A DNA stretch of 34,498 nucleotides from Actinomycetota bacterium. GTDB taxonomy: Bacteria > Actinomycetota > Actinomycetes > S36-B12. The notes below the pieces were generated by a model. It made no database searches, was not told the DNA's origin, and saw only the letters and a program-made list of their open reading frames with translations. How positions within the stretch are numbered: position 1 is the stretch's first letter; each line of letters begins with the position of its first letter. This document shows positions 7,062 to 15,054 of this stretch, piece after piece. Location of the stretch: NCBI GenBank assembly GCA_947472655.1, contig CANJCG010000004.1, forward strand, positions 1 to 34,498. Direction: 5' to 3'. The position numbers and the translations under genes are program-made.

Positions 7062-7529
7062 GTGCATTCAATGGAGTTTTTAGGCGTGCGGATGGAGATG
7101 CCATCCAACACGCCCATCGCCCTGCTCAAAGAAGTTGACGGCTCTCGGGTCCTTCCGATTTGGATTGGTGCGGTTGAGGCCACGGCCATTGCGTACGTGA
7201 CTCAAGGGGTGGTCCCGCCCCGCCCTATGACGCATGATCTCATCAAGAATCTACTTGCAGCTTTTGACGTTGATCTGGTTGAAGTGCGGATCGCGGATCT
7301 GATCGATGGAGTCTTTTACGCGTCTCTCATCTTCTCTAATGGGGTTGAGGTGAGCGCCCGTCCGTCAGATGCTCTAGCCCTGGCACTGCGCTCTGAGGTA
7401 CCCATCACCGCGGCCCCGGACGTCCTTGAGCAAGCCGGCGTGGAGATGGCCGAAGAGGCAGAAGCCGAGGATGAGGTTCAGCAGTTTCGTGCATTTTTAG
7501 ACGAGATATCACCCGAGGATTTTCAATAA
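7062..7529 (+). CDS. Bifunctional nuclease (BFN) domain protein, Rv1829 family
   Basis: 155 aa. The family core is clear: V-R-M-E-M-P-S-N-T-P-I-A-L-L, L-P-I-W-I-G-x-x-E-A-x-A-I-A, R-P-M-T-H-D-L, and S-A-R-P-S-D-A-L-A-L-A-L-R. Members were named from a plant protein with nuclease activity; the bacterial role is unknown. The C-terminal 30 residues are very acidic (E-E-A-E-A-E-D-E). The GTG start aligns with the length of Streptomyces members. The tight linkage to MerR genes and glycine cleavage is conserved in actinobacteria, though why is unknown. Confidence 0.88.
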   Translation: MHSMEFLGVRMEMPSNTPIALLKEVDGSRVLPIWIGAVEATAIAYVTQGVVPPRPMTHDLIKNLLAAFDVDLVEVRIADLIDGVFYASLIFSNGVEVSARPSDALALALRSEVPITAAPDVLEQAGVEMAEEAEAEDEVQQFRAFLDEISPEDFQ

Positions 7530-7582
7530 AGAACCCTCATCTAGAGGTCCAGACTTTGGTTCTCAAAATACCGTGTGTTGCG

Positions 7583-7612
7583 TTGACCCGGGTAGCCATT
7601 AGTTCGTAACGT
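7583..7612 (+). promoter_or_regulatory. Predicted sigma-A promoter for the second MerR gene
   Basis: TTGACC at 7583-7588 and TAACGT at 7607-7612 are 18 bp apart. Transcription would begin near 7619, giving a leader of about 44 nt that contains a strong AGGAGG at 7651-7656. The rest of the 133-bp gap (7530-7662) shows only a weak inverted repeat (AGAACC 7530-7535 / GGTTCT 7558-7563). Confidence 0.55.
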
Positions 7613-7662
7613 CGCTCTTGCCCACTTCCCCCGGTGGTTCCAATGTGCACAGGAGGCAATTC

Positions 7663-8229
7663 GTGAACGTAGATCAACCACAGGTTGACCATCAGGGTGC
7701 ATTATTTGACGATGCAGATCTGCGTCCATTGCCTGCCGATCTTGGATACCGCGGACCGGTTGCTTGTGCAGCGGCTGGGATCACCTATCGCCAGTTGGAT
7801 TACTGGGCTCGCACTGAACTCGTAGTTCCCAGCGTACGAGGCGCTCATGGCTCCGGTACTCAACGGCTATACAGCTTCCGAGATATTTTGGTTTTGCGCA
7901 TCGTTAAGCGGCTCATCGATACAGGAGTTTCACTGCCAAATATCCGGGCGGCTGTAGATCACCTCGCAGTTCGTTCAAGTGAAGATGTTGCCCGCATGAC
8001 TCTCATGAGCGACGGTGCGACGATTTATGAATGCCGAAGTGCCGATGAAGTCATTGACATCGTGCGCGGTGGGCAAGGAGTTTTTGGCATAGCGATCGAT
8101 AGTGTTTGGCGAGAGGTAGAAGGAACCTTGGCGAACTTGCCGGGGGAGCGACCAGATGGTGAGTCTGTCATCGCAAACGACGCCGCTGATGAACTAGCCG
8201 CCCGGCGCGCGCGTCGCGTGGCTGGTTAA
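7663..8229 (+). CDS. MerR-family transcriptional regulator, Rv1830 type
   Basis: 188 aa from GTG 7663. AGGAGG ends 6 nt before this codon, which decides the start; the longer reading from TTG 7618 runs through the predicted transcription start and the ribosome site. After a 25-residue acidic lead, a MerR helix-turn-helix begins at G-Y-R-G-P-V-A-C-x-A-A-G-I-T-Y-R-Q-L-D-Y-W-A-R-T and continues G-T-Q-R-L-Y-S-F-R-D-I. The C-terminal half has no metal ligand and resembles other actinobacterial Rv1830-like proteins, which are paralogous to FtsR. Its stop is followed directly by the glycine riboswitch; whether it controls gcvP is unknown. Confidence 0.88.
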   Translation: MNVDQPQVDHQGALFDDADLRPLPADLGYRGPVACAAAGITYRQLDYWARTELVVPSVRGAHGSGTQRLYSFRDILVLRIVKRLIDTGVSLPNIRAAVDHLAVRSSEDVARMTLMSDGATIYECRSADEVIDIVRGGQGVFGIAIDSVWREVEGTLANLPGERPDGESVIANDAADELAARRARRVAG

Positions 8230-8241
8230 AAATTGCTCCGT

Positions 8242-8247
8242 TAGACT
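8242..8247 (+). promoter_or_regulatory. Candidate -10 box for the glycine riboswitch-gcvP transcript
   Basis: TAGACT lies 14 nt before the first paired bases of the riboswitch, so transcription would start near 8254. No good -35 box is seen, so this is tentative. Confidence 0.35.
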
Positions 8248-8260
8248 GCGATTGCTGATT

Positions 8261-8460
8261 GACCCCACGCGGGAGAGTCTTTCCATCATTGCCAGTGATG
8301 CTAGGCGCCGAAGGAGCAAATCTCCCCGACAACCTCTCAGGCAAAAGGACCGCATGGGGAAGGCACCTCTGGAAGGTGGGCCTCGGCCCCACCGACGGTG
8401 AAACTGATGCTTTGCATCGGGAAACTCTCAGGTCGCGATTATCGCGGGAGACAGAGGGGG
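8261..8460 (+). ncRNA. Tandem glycine riboswitch upstream of gcvP
   Basis: Two glycine aptamers lie in tandem. In the first (about 8261-8360) I see GGAGAG at 8272, the core GCCGAAGGAGCAA at about 8307, CTCTCAGGCAAAAGGACC at about 8335, and closing bases CCCCA 8263-8267 with TGGGG 8355-8359. In the second (about 8361-8460) I see CACCTCTGG, CACCGACGGTGAAAC at about 8390, AAACTCTCAGG at about 8423, and closing bases CCTCT 8366-8370 with AGAGG 8453-8457. Tandem glycine riboswitches sense glycine and usually turn on glycine-cleavage genes when it is in excess, which fits the gcvP gene 37 nt downstream. Confidence 0.93.
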
Positions 8461-8464
8461 AGAT

Positions 8465-8478
8465 GACACACGTGTGTC
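8465..8478 (+). promoter_or_regulatory. 14-bp perfect palindrome between riboswitch and gcvP ribosome site
   Basis: GACACACGTGTGTC reads the same on both strands and sits 4 nt after the second aptamer and 9 nt before AGGAGA (8488-8493). It may be a short hairpin (GACAC/GTGTC) belonging to the riboswitch expression platform, or a DNA operator. The sequence alone does not decide. Confidence 0.45.
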
Positions 8479-8496
8479 TTCGACCCTAGGAGAAGT

Positions 8497-11355
8497 ATGT
8501 CCGCGCAAGAGTTCACTTTCGTTGATCGTCATATTGGCCCCGACGAAACTGCCATCAATTACATGTTGCGTGCTGTCGGATACGAGAGCCTCGATGCCCT
8601 CACTTCTACGGTGGTACCTGAGGTAATCGCGTGGACACAATCTTTGAATCTGCCAGAGGCACTCGACGAAGCTGCAGTCCTTGAAGAGTTACGGGTTCTA
8701 GCTTCTAAAAATATTATGCAAACGAGCATGATCGGTTTGGGTTATTACGACACATATACGCCAGCGGTCATTCGACGTAATGTTTTGGAAAACCCTTCTT
8801 GGTACACGGCGTACACGCCCTACCAACCAGAAATCAGTCAGGGCCGACTAGAAGCCCTGCTGAATTTCCAAACAATGATCGAAGATCTCACGGCGCTCCC
8901 TGTAGCGGGCTCATCGTTGCTGGATGAGCCGACAGCTGTAGCCGAGGCAATGACTCTGGCTGTGCGCCAGGGGCCTAAGAACGTCGCGAGATTCCTCGTG
9001 GACTCGGACACCCACCCTCAAACTCTTGCGGTCTTACATACCCGCGCAGAACCAATCGGGGTTGAACTTGTTCTCGCAGATCTTGAACGAGAATTTCCGG
9101 CAGGCCCCTGGTCGGGTGTGCTCGTGAGTTACCCGAGCTCCTCAGGAGTCGTTAAAAATATCAAAAAAACCATCGATGAAGCTCATACTCATGGCGCGAT
9201 CGCAGTGGTGGCCGCTGATTTGTTAGCACTGACCTTGTTGGCGCCACCAGGAGAGTTGGGTGCTGATGTGGTTGTTGGAAGTGCCCAACGCTTTGGTGTT
9301 CCGATGGGCTTTGGTGGCCCGCATGCGGGATATATGTCTGTACGTGCAGGGCTGGAACGCTCTCTACCTGGTCGCCTCGTAGGTGTCAGTATTGATGCCG
9401 ATGGCAATTCCGCGTATCGCTTGGCTTTACAGACTCGAGAACAACATATCCGCCGAGACAAGGCAACAAGCAATATCTGCACCGCGCAGGTATTACTCGC
9501 GATTATTTCGGCGATGTATGCAAGCTATCACGGGCCAAGCGGACTCACCGCGATCGCGCAAAGGGTCAATCGGGCCGCACTGACCTTGCGCGCGGGTCTG
9601 AAACAGCTTGGCGCGAAAACGGGGGATTCACCGATCTTCGACACGGTGCAATGGTCAGTGGTCGGGCAAGCACAAAATATTGCAGACGCTGCTGCCAAAG
9701 CTGGGATCGCAATTCGCGTCGTCGACCAAGACACAGTCTCAGCGTCCACCGATGAGGTAACCAAGAATGAACATATCGAAGCGCTTTGGCGCGCGACTGA
9801 TGAGAAGTCAACGCTCGCATTCGTAGATGTATCTACGTCTATCGATGCATTTTCAACACGCACATCGCCATTCCTATCCCACCCTGTCTTTACAACTCAT
9901 CACAACGAAACTTCAATGATGCGTTATCTGCGAAAACTAGCTGATCTAGATATAGCTCTTGATCGCGCGATGATTCCGCTCGGTTCATGCACCATGAAAC
10001 TCAATGCCGCAACGGAGATGGAAAGCATTACTTGGCCCGAATTTGCAGGAATGCATCCGTTCGCTGAAATCCATAACGCTCGAGGTTCAATTGAACTCAT
10101 ACAAAACTTAGAAGGGTTCCTCGCAGAGGTGACTGGCTACGACGCCGTCAGCGTGCAGCCCAATGCTGGGTCCCAAGGTGAATTCGCAGGACTTCTAGCG
10201 ATTCGCGGTTATCACCTCGCTCGGGGTGATGCGCATCGCGATGTCTGCTTAATACCTAGCAGCGCCCACGGCACAAACGCAGCTAGTGCGGTGATGGCTG
10301 GGATGAAAGTCGTCGTGGTCAAATGTGACGAGCAAGGCAATGTCGATGTTATTGATCTTCAGGAGAACATCGCAAAGCACGCAACTCACCTGTCGGCGTT
10401 GATGATCACCTATCCGTCGACTCACGGAGTCTTCGAGACGGCGGTCACTGACATCTGCGCGATGGTTCACGATGCCGGAGGGCAGGTATATGTAGACGGG
10501 GCCAACTTGAACGCTCTTGTTGGCCTAGCAAAACCAGGCAAATTCGGCGCCGACGTTTCTCACTTGAATCTACATAAAACTTTTTGTATCCCGCATGGTG
10601 GTGGAGGCCCAGGGGTTGGGCCGGTGGCCGTACGCGGGCATCTTGCACCGTATTTGCCATCGCACCCTTTGCGCCCTGAAGCTGGTCCGCTGGGGCGCGG
10701 CCACGACGATGGGGGAGTAGGTCCTGTAAGTGGAGCACCTTGGGGCAGTGCCGGGATTCTGCCTATCCCTTATGCCTACATCAGACTCATGGGAGCCGAT
10801 GGGCTCAAGCGCGCAACGCAGGTTGCGATTTTGTCGGCAAATTACATTGCTGCGCGACTCAATGCTCATTTTCCCGTTCTCTACACAGGTAGCGGTGGCT
10901 TAGTTGCCCACGAGTGCATCTTGGATGTGCGTCCCATCACTGCTGCCTCGGGAGTCAGCGTTGATGACATAGCCAAGCGTTTAATGGATTACGGCTTTCA
11001 TGCTCCAACGATGTCATTCCCGGTTGCGGGGACTTTGATGATTGAACCAACCGAGTCAGAGGACCTAGCTGAAATCGACCGGTTCATTGACGCAATGATT
11101 GCGATCAAAGGCGAAATCGATCAAGTGATGGCAGGGGAGTGGCCAATAGACGAAAGCCCGCTACGCAACGCACCTCACACCGCAGACTGCGTTATCGGTG
11201 ACTGGGACAAACCGTACCCAGCGCGATTGGGCGCATACCCCACGGGCAAGGTAACGCCTTCAAAGTATTGGCCTCCGGTCAGACGTATTGACGGTGCTTT
11301 TGGTGATCGTAATCTTGTGTGTAGCTGCCCAACACCGGAAGAGATGGCTGTTTAG
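8497..11355 (+). CDS. gcvP: Glycine dehydrogenase (decarboxylating), P protein
   Basis: 952 aa, the full single-chain form with both halves (N-half from F-V-D-R-H-I-G-P, C-half from about residue 470 with [10 protein letters not shown]). The pyridoxal-phosphate lysine is Lys694 in H-L-N-L-H-K-T-F, followed by the glycine-rich P-H-G-G-G-G-P-G. The enzyme decarboxylates glycine and passes the aminomethyl group to lipoyl GcvH, encoded 2.7 kb upstream. AGGAGA precedes ATG 8497. Expression is expected to follow glycine through the tandem riboswitch. Its TAG stop overlaps the stop of the convergent thioesterase gene (bases 11352-11355). Confidence 0.97.
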   Translation: MSAQEFTFVDRHIGPDETAINYMLRAVGYESLDALTSTVVPEVIAWTQSLNLPEALDEAAVLEELRVLASKNIMQTSMIGLGYYDTYTPAVIRRNVLENPSWYTAYTPYQPEISQGRLEALLNFQTMIEDLTALPVAGSSLLDEPTAVAEAMTLAVRQGPKNVARFLVDSDTHPQTLAVLHTRAEPIGVELVLADLEREFPAGPWSGVLVSYPSSSGVVKNIKKTIDEAHTHGAIAVVAADLLALTLLAPPGELGADVVVGSAQRFGVPMGFGGPHAGYMSVRAGLERSLPGRLVGVSIDADGNSAYRLALQTREQHIRRDKATSNICTAQVLLAIISAMYASYHGPSGLTAIAQRVNRAALTLRAGLKQLGAKTGDSPIFDTVQWSVVGQAQNIADAAAKAGIAIRVVDQDTVSASTDEVTKNEHIEALWRATDEKSTLAFVDVSTSIDAFSTRTSPFLSHPVFTTHHNETSMMRYLRKLADLDIALDRAMIPLGSCTMKLNAATEMESITWPEFAGMHPFAEIHNARGSIELIQNLEGFLAEVTGYDAVSVQPNAGSQGEFAGLLAIRGYHLARGDAHRDVCLIPSSAHGTNAASAVMAGMKVVVVKCDEQGNVDVIDLQENIAKHATHLSALMITYPSTHGVFETAVTDICAMVHDAGGQVYVDGANLNALVGLAKPGKFGADVSHLNLHKTFCIPHGGGGPGVGPVAVRGHLAPYLPSHPLRPEAGPLGRGHDDGGVGPVSGAPWGSAGILPIPYAYIRLMGADGLKRATQVAILSANYIAARLNAHFPVLYTGSGGLVAHECILDVRPITAASGVSVDDIAKRLMDYGFHAPTMSFPVAGTLMIEPTESEDLAEIDRFIDAMIAIKGEIDQVMAGEWPIDESPLRNAPHTADCVIGDWDKPYPARLGAYPTGKVTPSKYWPPVRRIDGAFGDRNLVCSCPTPEEMAV

Positions 11356-12131
11356 CGGGGGTAACGCAAGACCCCGGTGGTTGAATACGTCGCCAACAGT
11401 TGGCCGCTAACATCAACGATATTCCCGTCGCCATGAATGCGACCTTGCCCGGCGTACTTGGTGGTGGAACGCAGGACGATCCCAGATACGAGGTCTGCAG
11501 GTTCCAATAAAGTGATGGTTTGCACTAAAACGTTTCCAGCCATTCTTCCGGCCGAAGCTTCAGGCATCACGTTGAACTCTCGCATGGAAGACATCACAGC
11601 AGGTTCAGTTATCAAGGCTAGTAATGCGCGGGTCATCGTTGGAGTGGGTTGTTCATCAAGCCAGTAGTGCAGCCCTGCAACTTCGGCTCCAGATCCTTGC
11701 CAATGTCGAGCCTGCCCTGGCCACATACCCGCACTCGTGGGCTCCCATGAAGGCAGATCAATCGGGGGAGCACCGGCATTGCGATGGTGCAGGAAGTCTT
11801 CCTCGTCGACCGTCAGCATAATTTCACTACGGGAAACAACAATGTCGCCTTGAAAATACGTCAATGTAAGGAAAGCGAATGAACGACCGTTTTGTAAGGT
11901 GTCGATTTTGATTTGAGCCGGTTGACCACTAGCACCGCCATTGGCAAAAACAGTTTGTACCGAGATAACCCTCTTTCCGGGCACAGCTAATTCCGCAACA
12001 AGAACTAGCTGGAAGAGTTGATACGCGCCAAAAATCCCGCCGTGTGGGGTGCTCGTAGTTGCAACTTCATAAACGCCACTGATTTCGCGGATATCCGCTA
12101 AAACGGCAAGGTTGTCTGATCCAATATCCAT
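11352..12131 (-). CDS. Acyl-CoA thioesterase II-like double-hotdog protein
   Basis: 259 aa. Two hotdog halves are visible: the N-half with [12 protein letters not shown] and [10 protein letters not shown], and the C-half with [24 protein letters not shown] and [14 protein letters not shown]. This is the TesB/FadM-like acyl-CoA hydrolase architecture. The natural acyl-CoA cannot be deduced. GGAAAG precedes the ATG by about 8 nt. It follows the VOC gene at 44 nt on the same strand, so the two probably form an operon, and both appear to be an insert between gcvP and the NUDIX gene. Confidence 0.72.
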   Translation of the reverse strand: MDIGSDNLAVLADIREISGVYEVATTSTPHGGIFGAYQLFQLVLVAELAVPGKRVISVQTVFANGGASGQPAQIKIDTLQNGRSFAFLTLTYFQGDIVVSRSEIMLTVDEEDFLHHRNAGAPPIDLPSWEPTSAGMWPGQARHWQGSGAEVAGLHYWLDEQPTPTMTRALLALITEPAVMSSMREFNVMPEASAGRMAGNVLVQTITLLEPADLVSGIVLRSTTKYAGQGRIHGDGNIVDVSGQLLATYSTTGVLRYPR

Positions 12132-12175
12132 GTTTGTTTCTTTCCCTTAAACCAAATGCCTCGTGCGCGATCTTG

Positions 12176-13075
12176 CTATTTACCTCGAGGATCACCCGGG
12201 ATTTGAATGTCGGTAAAGCGCATTGGCGCACCGAAAGTCTGTGCAGGATCCGCGAGAAGGGTGTGCTCATCTCTGGCAATAATGTTGATGTTCTTGGAAG
12301 CGAGGAATTTTTCAGCGCGCTCAAGATCGAGAACTTGCCATGCCACGGCGTGACACATATCGCCATTGAGAGCCAAGTCTTGGCCAGCGATTGAATCGAC
12401 TTCAAGTGGTTTTGCAATTTCCACGATCGTGTTTTCACCAACAAGAATATAAACGTTTCGCGTACCGGTGAGGTCAGATATGGACTCGTGCAATTTTTTA
12501 CCACGCAGGGTGTTCACGAAAAGATTGACGGCCTTATCAATGTCATCGACAACTACAGTCGCGTACGCAAGACGAACAAGTCCTAGTGGCTGCTTTTCCC
12601 AGGCTAATTCATCGAAGTCAGGGGAGTAGCGGGGATCAATTGGCATAACATGTGGATAGAACTCAAGTTGGGTATGGGTATCCCGGGGATGCGTAAACAA
12701 AGATCCTGATGTCGGACGTTCTGGTAATGCCACGCCGCCATCGGTGACCACGCGTACCCCGAGGTCGGTCATTTGCTGCCAGGCAGCGCCAACATCGTCG
12801 AGGTACCAAGCTAGCGAATGCCAATGGCGTCCAAAGCGCGCATAAAACCTGCCGACAGGCAACTCTTCAGCGCCATCCATCTTGCTGGCTGCCATCGGCT
12901 CAATGATCGCGTCGCCGATGACCACGAGGGAAGCATCGCGCTTCTCGATCTCGGAGAATCCGTTGTCCATGATTCCGCGAGTGGGTTGAAATATTTCGTC
13001 GTACCAAGCATCGAGTTCGGCTAAATCATCTGAAATGTGAATGATGTGGAAAAGTTTTCCGATAGTGAAGCTCAT
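12176..13075 (-). CDS. VOC-superfamily protein with two glyoxalase/dioxygenase-fold domains
   Basis: 299 aa from ATG 13075, chosen because GGAGA lies 8 nt upstream; a GTG-like extension to 13093 has no ribosome site. Residues about 1-150 show a complete metal-site pattern for the vicinal-oxygen-chelate fold: an H-I-I-H-I first strand, W-H-S-L-A-W later, and E in Q-L-E-F-Y-P. Residues about 165-299 repeat the fold (A-Y-A-T-V-V-V-D-D, C-H-A-V-A-W-Q-V) but the first strand lacks the histidine. It could be an extradiol dioxygenase, an isomerase or a lyase; no substrate can be named. It is divergent from another VOC gene and upstream of the thioesterase. Confidence 0.72.
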   Translation of the reverse strand: MSFTIGKLFHIIHISDDLAELDAWYDEIFQPTRGIMDNGFSEIEKRDASLVVIGDAIIEPMAASKMDGAEELPVGRFYARFGRHWHSLAWYLDDVGAAWQQMTDLGVRVVTDGGVALPERPTSGSLFTHPRDTHTQLEFYPHVMPIDPRYSPDFDELAWEKQPLGLVRLAYATVVVDDIDKAVNLFVNTLRGKKLHESISDLTGTRNVYILVGENTIVEIAKPLEVDSIAGQDLALNGDMCHAVAWQVLDLERAEKFLASKNINIIARDEHTLLADPAQTFGAPMRFTDIQIPGDPRGK

Positions 13076-13100
13076 GATGATTCTCCGATGCAAGCGATGG

Positions 13101-13127
13101 CGAGATAGTGGTAGAGACGATATCTCG
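13101..13127 (-). promoter_or_regulatory. Inverted repeat upstream of the minus-strand VOC gene
   Basis: CGAGATA at 13101-13107 and TATCTCG at 13121-13127 are exact inverted arms with a 13-nt spacer, 26 bp before the start codon. It could be an operator half-site pair or a leader hairpin. The rest of the 230-bp gap between the two VOC genes is A+T-rich and holds the promoter and palindrome listed separately. Confidence 0.4.
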
Positions 13128-13188
13128 TGTGCGATAGGCGCTGAGGGCGAATAGTTGAATTCATGCCCTGAAGCGATGTGGCTAGGGA

Positions 13189-13226
13189 TTGAGCACCAAT
13201 AAGAATAGTGTCATAATGTACATTAT
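13189..13226 (+). promoter_or_regulatory. Promoter overlapped by a perfect 14-bp palindromic operator
   Basis: TTGAGC at 13189-13194 and CATAAT at 13212-13217 are 17 bp apart, a good sigma-A promoter for the plus-strand VOC gene. The perfect palindrome ATAATGTACATTAT occupies 13213-13226 and covers the -10 box and the expected start of transcription. This is the usual geometry for a repressor of the MarR, GntR or TetR kind. No such regulator is encoded in the window. Confidence 0.6.
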
Positions 13227-13305
13227 CGGTTTTATTCAGAGCCCACGAATGTCCCCATGATCACATCAATAACTGCCAGACTGCTCACCTGCCTCTGGAG
13301 GAAAC

Positions 13306-14061
13306 ATGACAGTCCACACGATTTCACACATTGCGGTTAATGGTTCTGACGCTGACGCCTATGGAGCCCTCTACGTAGATTCTTTGGGGCTCAATCTGGT
13401 GCGCCGGGTGCAGTCTGAGATCACCCAAGACGATGAAATTGGTCAGGCGTATGCGAGCGAAACGATCATTTTTAACAATGGTGAACGAGGCGTTGCTATT
13501 GAAGCAATCTGCCGCTCCATAACCAATCCTGCGCAGATTCCATTCTCAATGGAGCCAATTCAACTAGGCGTCGATCGCATTTATATTCAGTCGGCAAAAC
13601 ATGAAGGAAACGACATCACTGTCGTGGATCCTGATGGCACGAATGTTCAGGTGTCAGCTGGCGAACGCAGCTACATCAAGGGCGTGCGGATGCTCGTTCC
13701 AAATTACAAGGAATCCCGTGAATTCTGGCCAGCCACTATTGGTCTTGAGGTCATGGATGCGCCGGCTGGCAACGATTTCCAGGGCTTCACCGAAGTGCGT
13801 AGCGGTGGCGATATTTTTCGTATTGAATTCGAAGAGTCGTCTGCGCCAGTGATGGAAACCAACGCGTATCAATTAGGCGCAGGTCGTTTGGCTTTTACGG
13901 TAGACGACGTCGAGGGCACCCTGAATAGGGCTTTGGCCGCGGGCGCCAAGGAGTACAGCAAGCTGGGACGCTACGAACTTGGCCCCGTAACCATGGTTGC
14001 TGGTTTTTGGTTAGAACCCAGTGGTGTGATCATGCAAGCACTGCAATTTATTAAGAAGTAG
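13306..14061 (+). CDS. VOC-superfamily protein (two modules), divergent partner of the thioesterase operon
   Basis: 251 aa. A GGAGG sits 4 nt before ATG 13306. The N-terminal module has the family's first strand S-H-I-A-V and E in V-A-I-E-A-I, then F-x-V-D-x-D-G-T-N-V-Q-V; the C-terminal module (residues about 125-250) begins V-R-M-L-V-P-N-Y-K-E-S-R-E-F-W and ends F-W-L-E-P-S-G-V-I-M-Q. The histidine-histidine-glutamate metal set is not complete, so it may be a binding or non-metal member, or the metal site may be formed across a dimer. Function unknown. A leader of about 80 nt separates the promoter from the start. Confidence 0.72.
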   Translation: MTVHTISHIAVNGSDADAYGALYVDSLGLNLVRRVQSEITQDDEIGQAYASETIIFNNGERGVAIEAICRSITNPAQIPFSMEPIQLGVDRIYIQSAKHEGNDITVVDPDGTNVQVSAGERSYIKGVRMLVPNYKESREFWPATIGLEVMDAPAGNDFQGFTEVRSGGDIFRIEFEESSAPVMETNAYQLGAGRLAFTVDDVEGTLNRALAAGAKEYSKLGRYELGPVTMVAGFWLEPSGVIMQALQFIKK

Positions 14062-14084
14062 TACGCCGCGACTGAGGGTTGGTC

Positions 14085-14633
14085 CTACTTCGTCCGTGTA
14101 TCGATGATTGCAAAGAGATGAACAAGTGCCTCGCTGAAAGCTTCGTATGTTTCTAATTCCAAGATTTCTTGGCGAGTGAACCATCCGGCAGCCTTATTTT
14201 CCCATTGCAAGTTCTCAGGAACGGCGAAGCGATCCCCTACTTGTACGACCACCGTGGTGTACGCCCAAGTCTCGTGAACATGCTCGGCATGATGACCCAA
14301 GACATCGACATCAATGTCTACCTCGATTTCTTCACGGAATTCCCTTAACGCACCTTGGACGGGTGTCTCCCCCGCTTCCAGAGCGCCACCAGGTAGAGCC
14401 CACTGATTACGGCCCCCTTCGACGTTGTCGCCACGCTGGGCCAGAAAAAAGGTCTCAAAACCTTCAGGATCCACATGTCGAATAAAGACACCTGAGGCGC
14501 CGTTTAGACCCCACCGGCGCTCCCCATTGGGGAAAAACACGAATCCATCGCCGCTAGCGCCCCAGGGCACCGGAACCAATACCGGCTCGCCTTTATTGAC
14601 CGCTTGTGCAGAAAATTCTTGATGCCACTCCAT
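14085..14633 (-). CDS. NUDIX hydrolase
   Basis: 182 aa from ATG 14633, chosen because TAAAGT lies 7 nt upstream with no Shine-Dalgarno sequence (leaderless pattern); a GTG at 14663 would add ten residues and fall upstream of that box. The Nudix box reads G-x5-E-x7-R-E-F-R-E-E-I-E-V, with Glu where Gly is usual near its end but all metal-binding glutamates kept. It follows W-A-L-P-G-G. Nudix enzymes cleave nucleoside diphosphates linked to other groups; candidates include NDP-sugars, NADH or oxidised nucleotides, and the sequence does not choose. Divergent from a small membrane-protein gene. Confidence 0.87.
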   Translation of the reverse strand: MEWHQEFSAQAVNKGEPVLVPVPWGASGDGFVFFPNGERRWGLNGASGVFIRHVDPEGFETFFLAQRGDNVEGGRNQWALPGGALEAGETPVQGALREFREEIEVDIDVDVLGHHAEHVHETWAYTTVVVQVGDRFAVPENLQWENKAAGWFTRQEILELETYEAFSEALVHLFAIIDTRTK

Positions 14634-14640
14634 GGCAGAC

Positions 14641-14646
14641 ACTTTA
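14641..14646 (-). promoter_or_regulatory. -10 box of leaderless promoter for the NUDIX gene
   Basis: On the minus strand TAAAGT is followed by 7 nt (GTCTGCC) and ATG 14633. Confidence 0.5.
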
Positions 14647-14683
14647 CGACGGTCTGGGCCCACTCAGTGTCAGTTACGACCGA

Positions 14684-14689
14684 TACGGT
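14684..14689 (+). promoter_or_regulatory. -10 box of leaderless promoter for the 73-aa membrane protein
   Basis: TACGGT is followed by 6 nt (TAACCC) and ATG 14696. With the NUDIX box this makes a compact divergent pair within 62 bp. Confidence 0.5.
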
Positions 14690-14695
14690 TAACCC

Positions 14696-14917
14696 ATGAA
14701 TCGCATCAGGGTCCTCAGCCTCGCGCTGGCCGGTCTCACCACTGGTGTGTTGCTGCTTTGGGCAAATGTGGAGCCCACAGGTCCCCTGATGAATGCAACG
14801 TGGCTAATTTTTGGGATTTCAGGAGCGTTCATAGCCATTTGGCTGGCCTGGCGCCCTCGTAGTCATTCATTTCATGAGGTCGACGGCGAAATGGAGCATA
14901 GTTACACCGAACGGTGA
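14696..14917 (+). CDS. Small two-helix membrane protein of unknown function
   Basis: 73 aa. Two hydrophobic helices (about residues 6-24 and 36-52) are joined by a short outward loop (N-V-E-P-T-G-P-L-M-N-A-T), and the second ends in W-L-A-W-R-P-R, which suggests both termini face the cytoplasm. The 20-residue tail is polar (H-S-F-H-E-V-D-G-E-M-E-H-S-Y-T-E-R). I do not recognise the family. The case for a real gene is the leaderless -10 box at the right distance and the lack of any other gene here. The next 137 bp (14918-15054) encode nothing and hold the rbpA promoter. Confidence 0.6.
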   Translation: MNRIRVLSLALAGLTTGVLLLWANVEPTGPLMNATWLIFGISGAFIAIWLAWRPRSHSFHEVDGEMEHSYTER

Positions 14918-14986
14918 CTCTGCCCGGCTCATCTTTTGCCAGAAGTTCGCTCCTCATGATTGGGCGGACCAAGTGCTCATCTGCTT

Positions 14987-15012
14987 GGAACCCAAGGCGC
15001 ATTTTCTTCGTC
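14987..15012 (+). promoter_or_regulatory. Candidate ECF-sigma promoter for rbpA
   Basis: GGAAC at 14987-14991 and CGTC at 15009-15012 are separated by 17 nt, the classic two-part pattern of extracytoplasmic-function sigma factors. Streptomyces rbpA is known to be controlled by the disulfide-stress factor sigma-R, which recognises a related GGAAT/GTT pair. Start of transcription would be near 15018. Confidence 0.45.
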
Positions 15013-15054
15013 CAACACCCAAGAAGGTTCATTTCTAGGTGAAGGAGTTGCCAG

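Noticed and set aside
7530-7563. Inverted repeat AGAACC/GGTTCT as a terminator for the bfn gene
   Set aside because: Short arms, long loop and no T-run; too weak to call.
7618-7662. N-terminal extension of the second MerR gene to TTG 7618
   Set aside because: The bases contain the strong AGGAGG that serves GTG 7663, and TTG 7618 coincides with the predicted transcription start.
12067-12504. A 145-codon minus-strand frame overlapping the VOC and thioesterase genes
   Set aside because: It lies in another frame of a well-supported gene, has no family features and no start signal.
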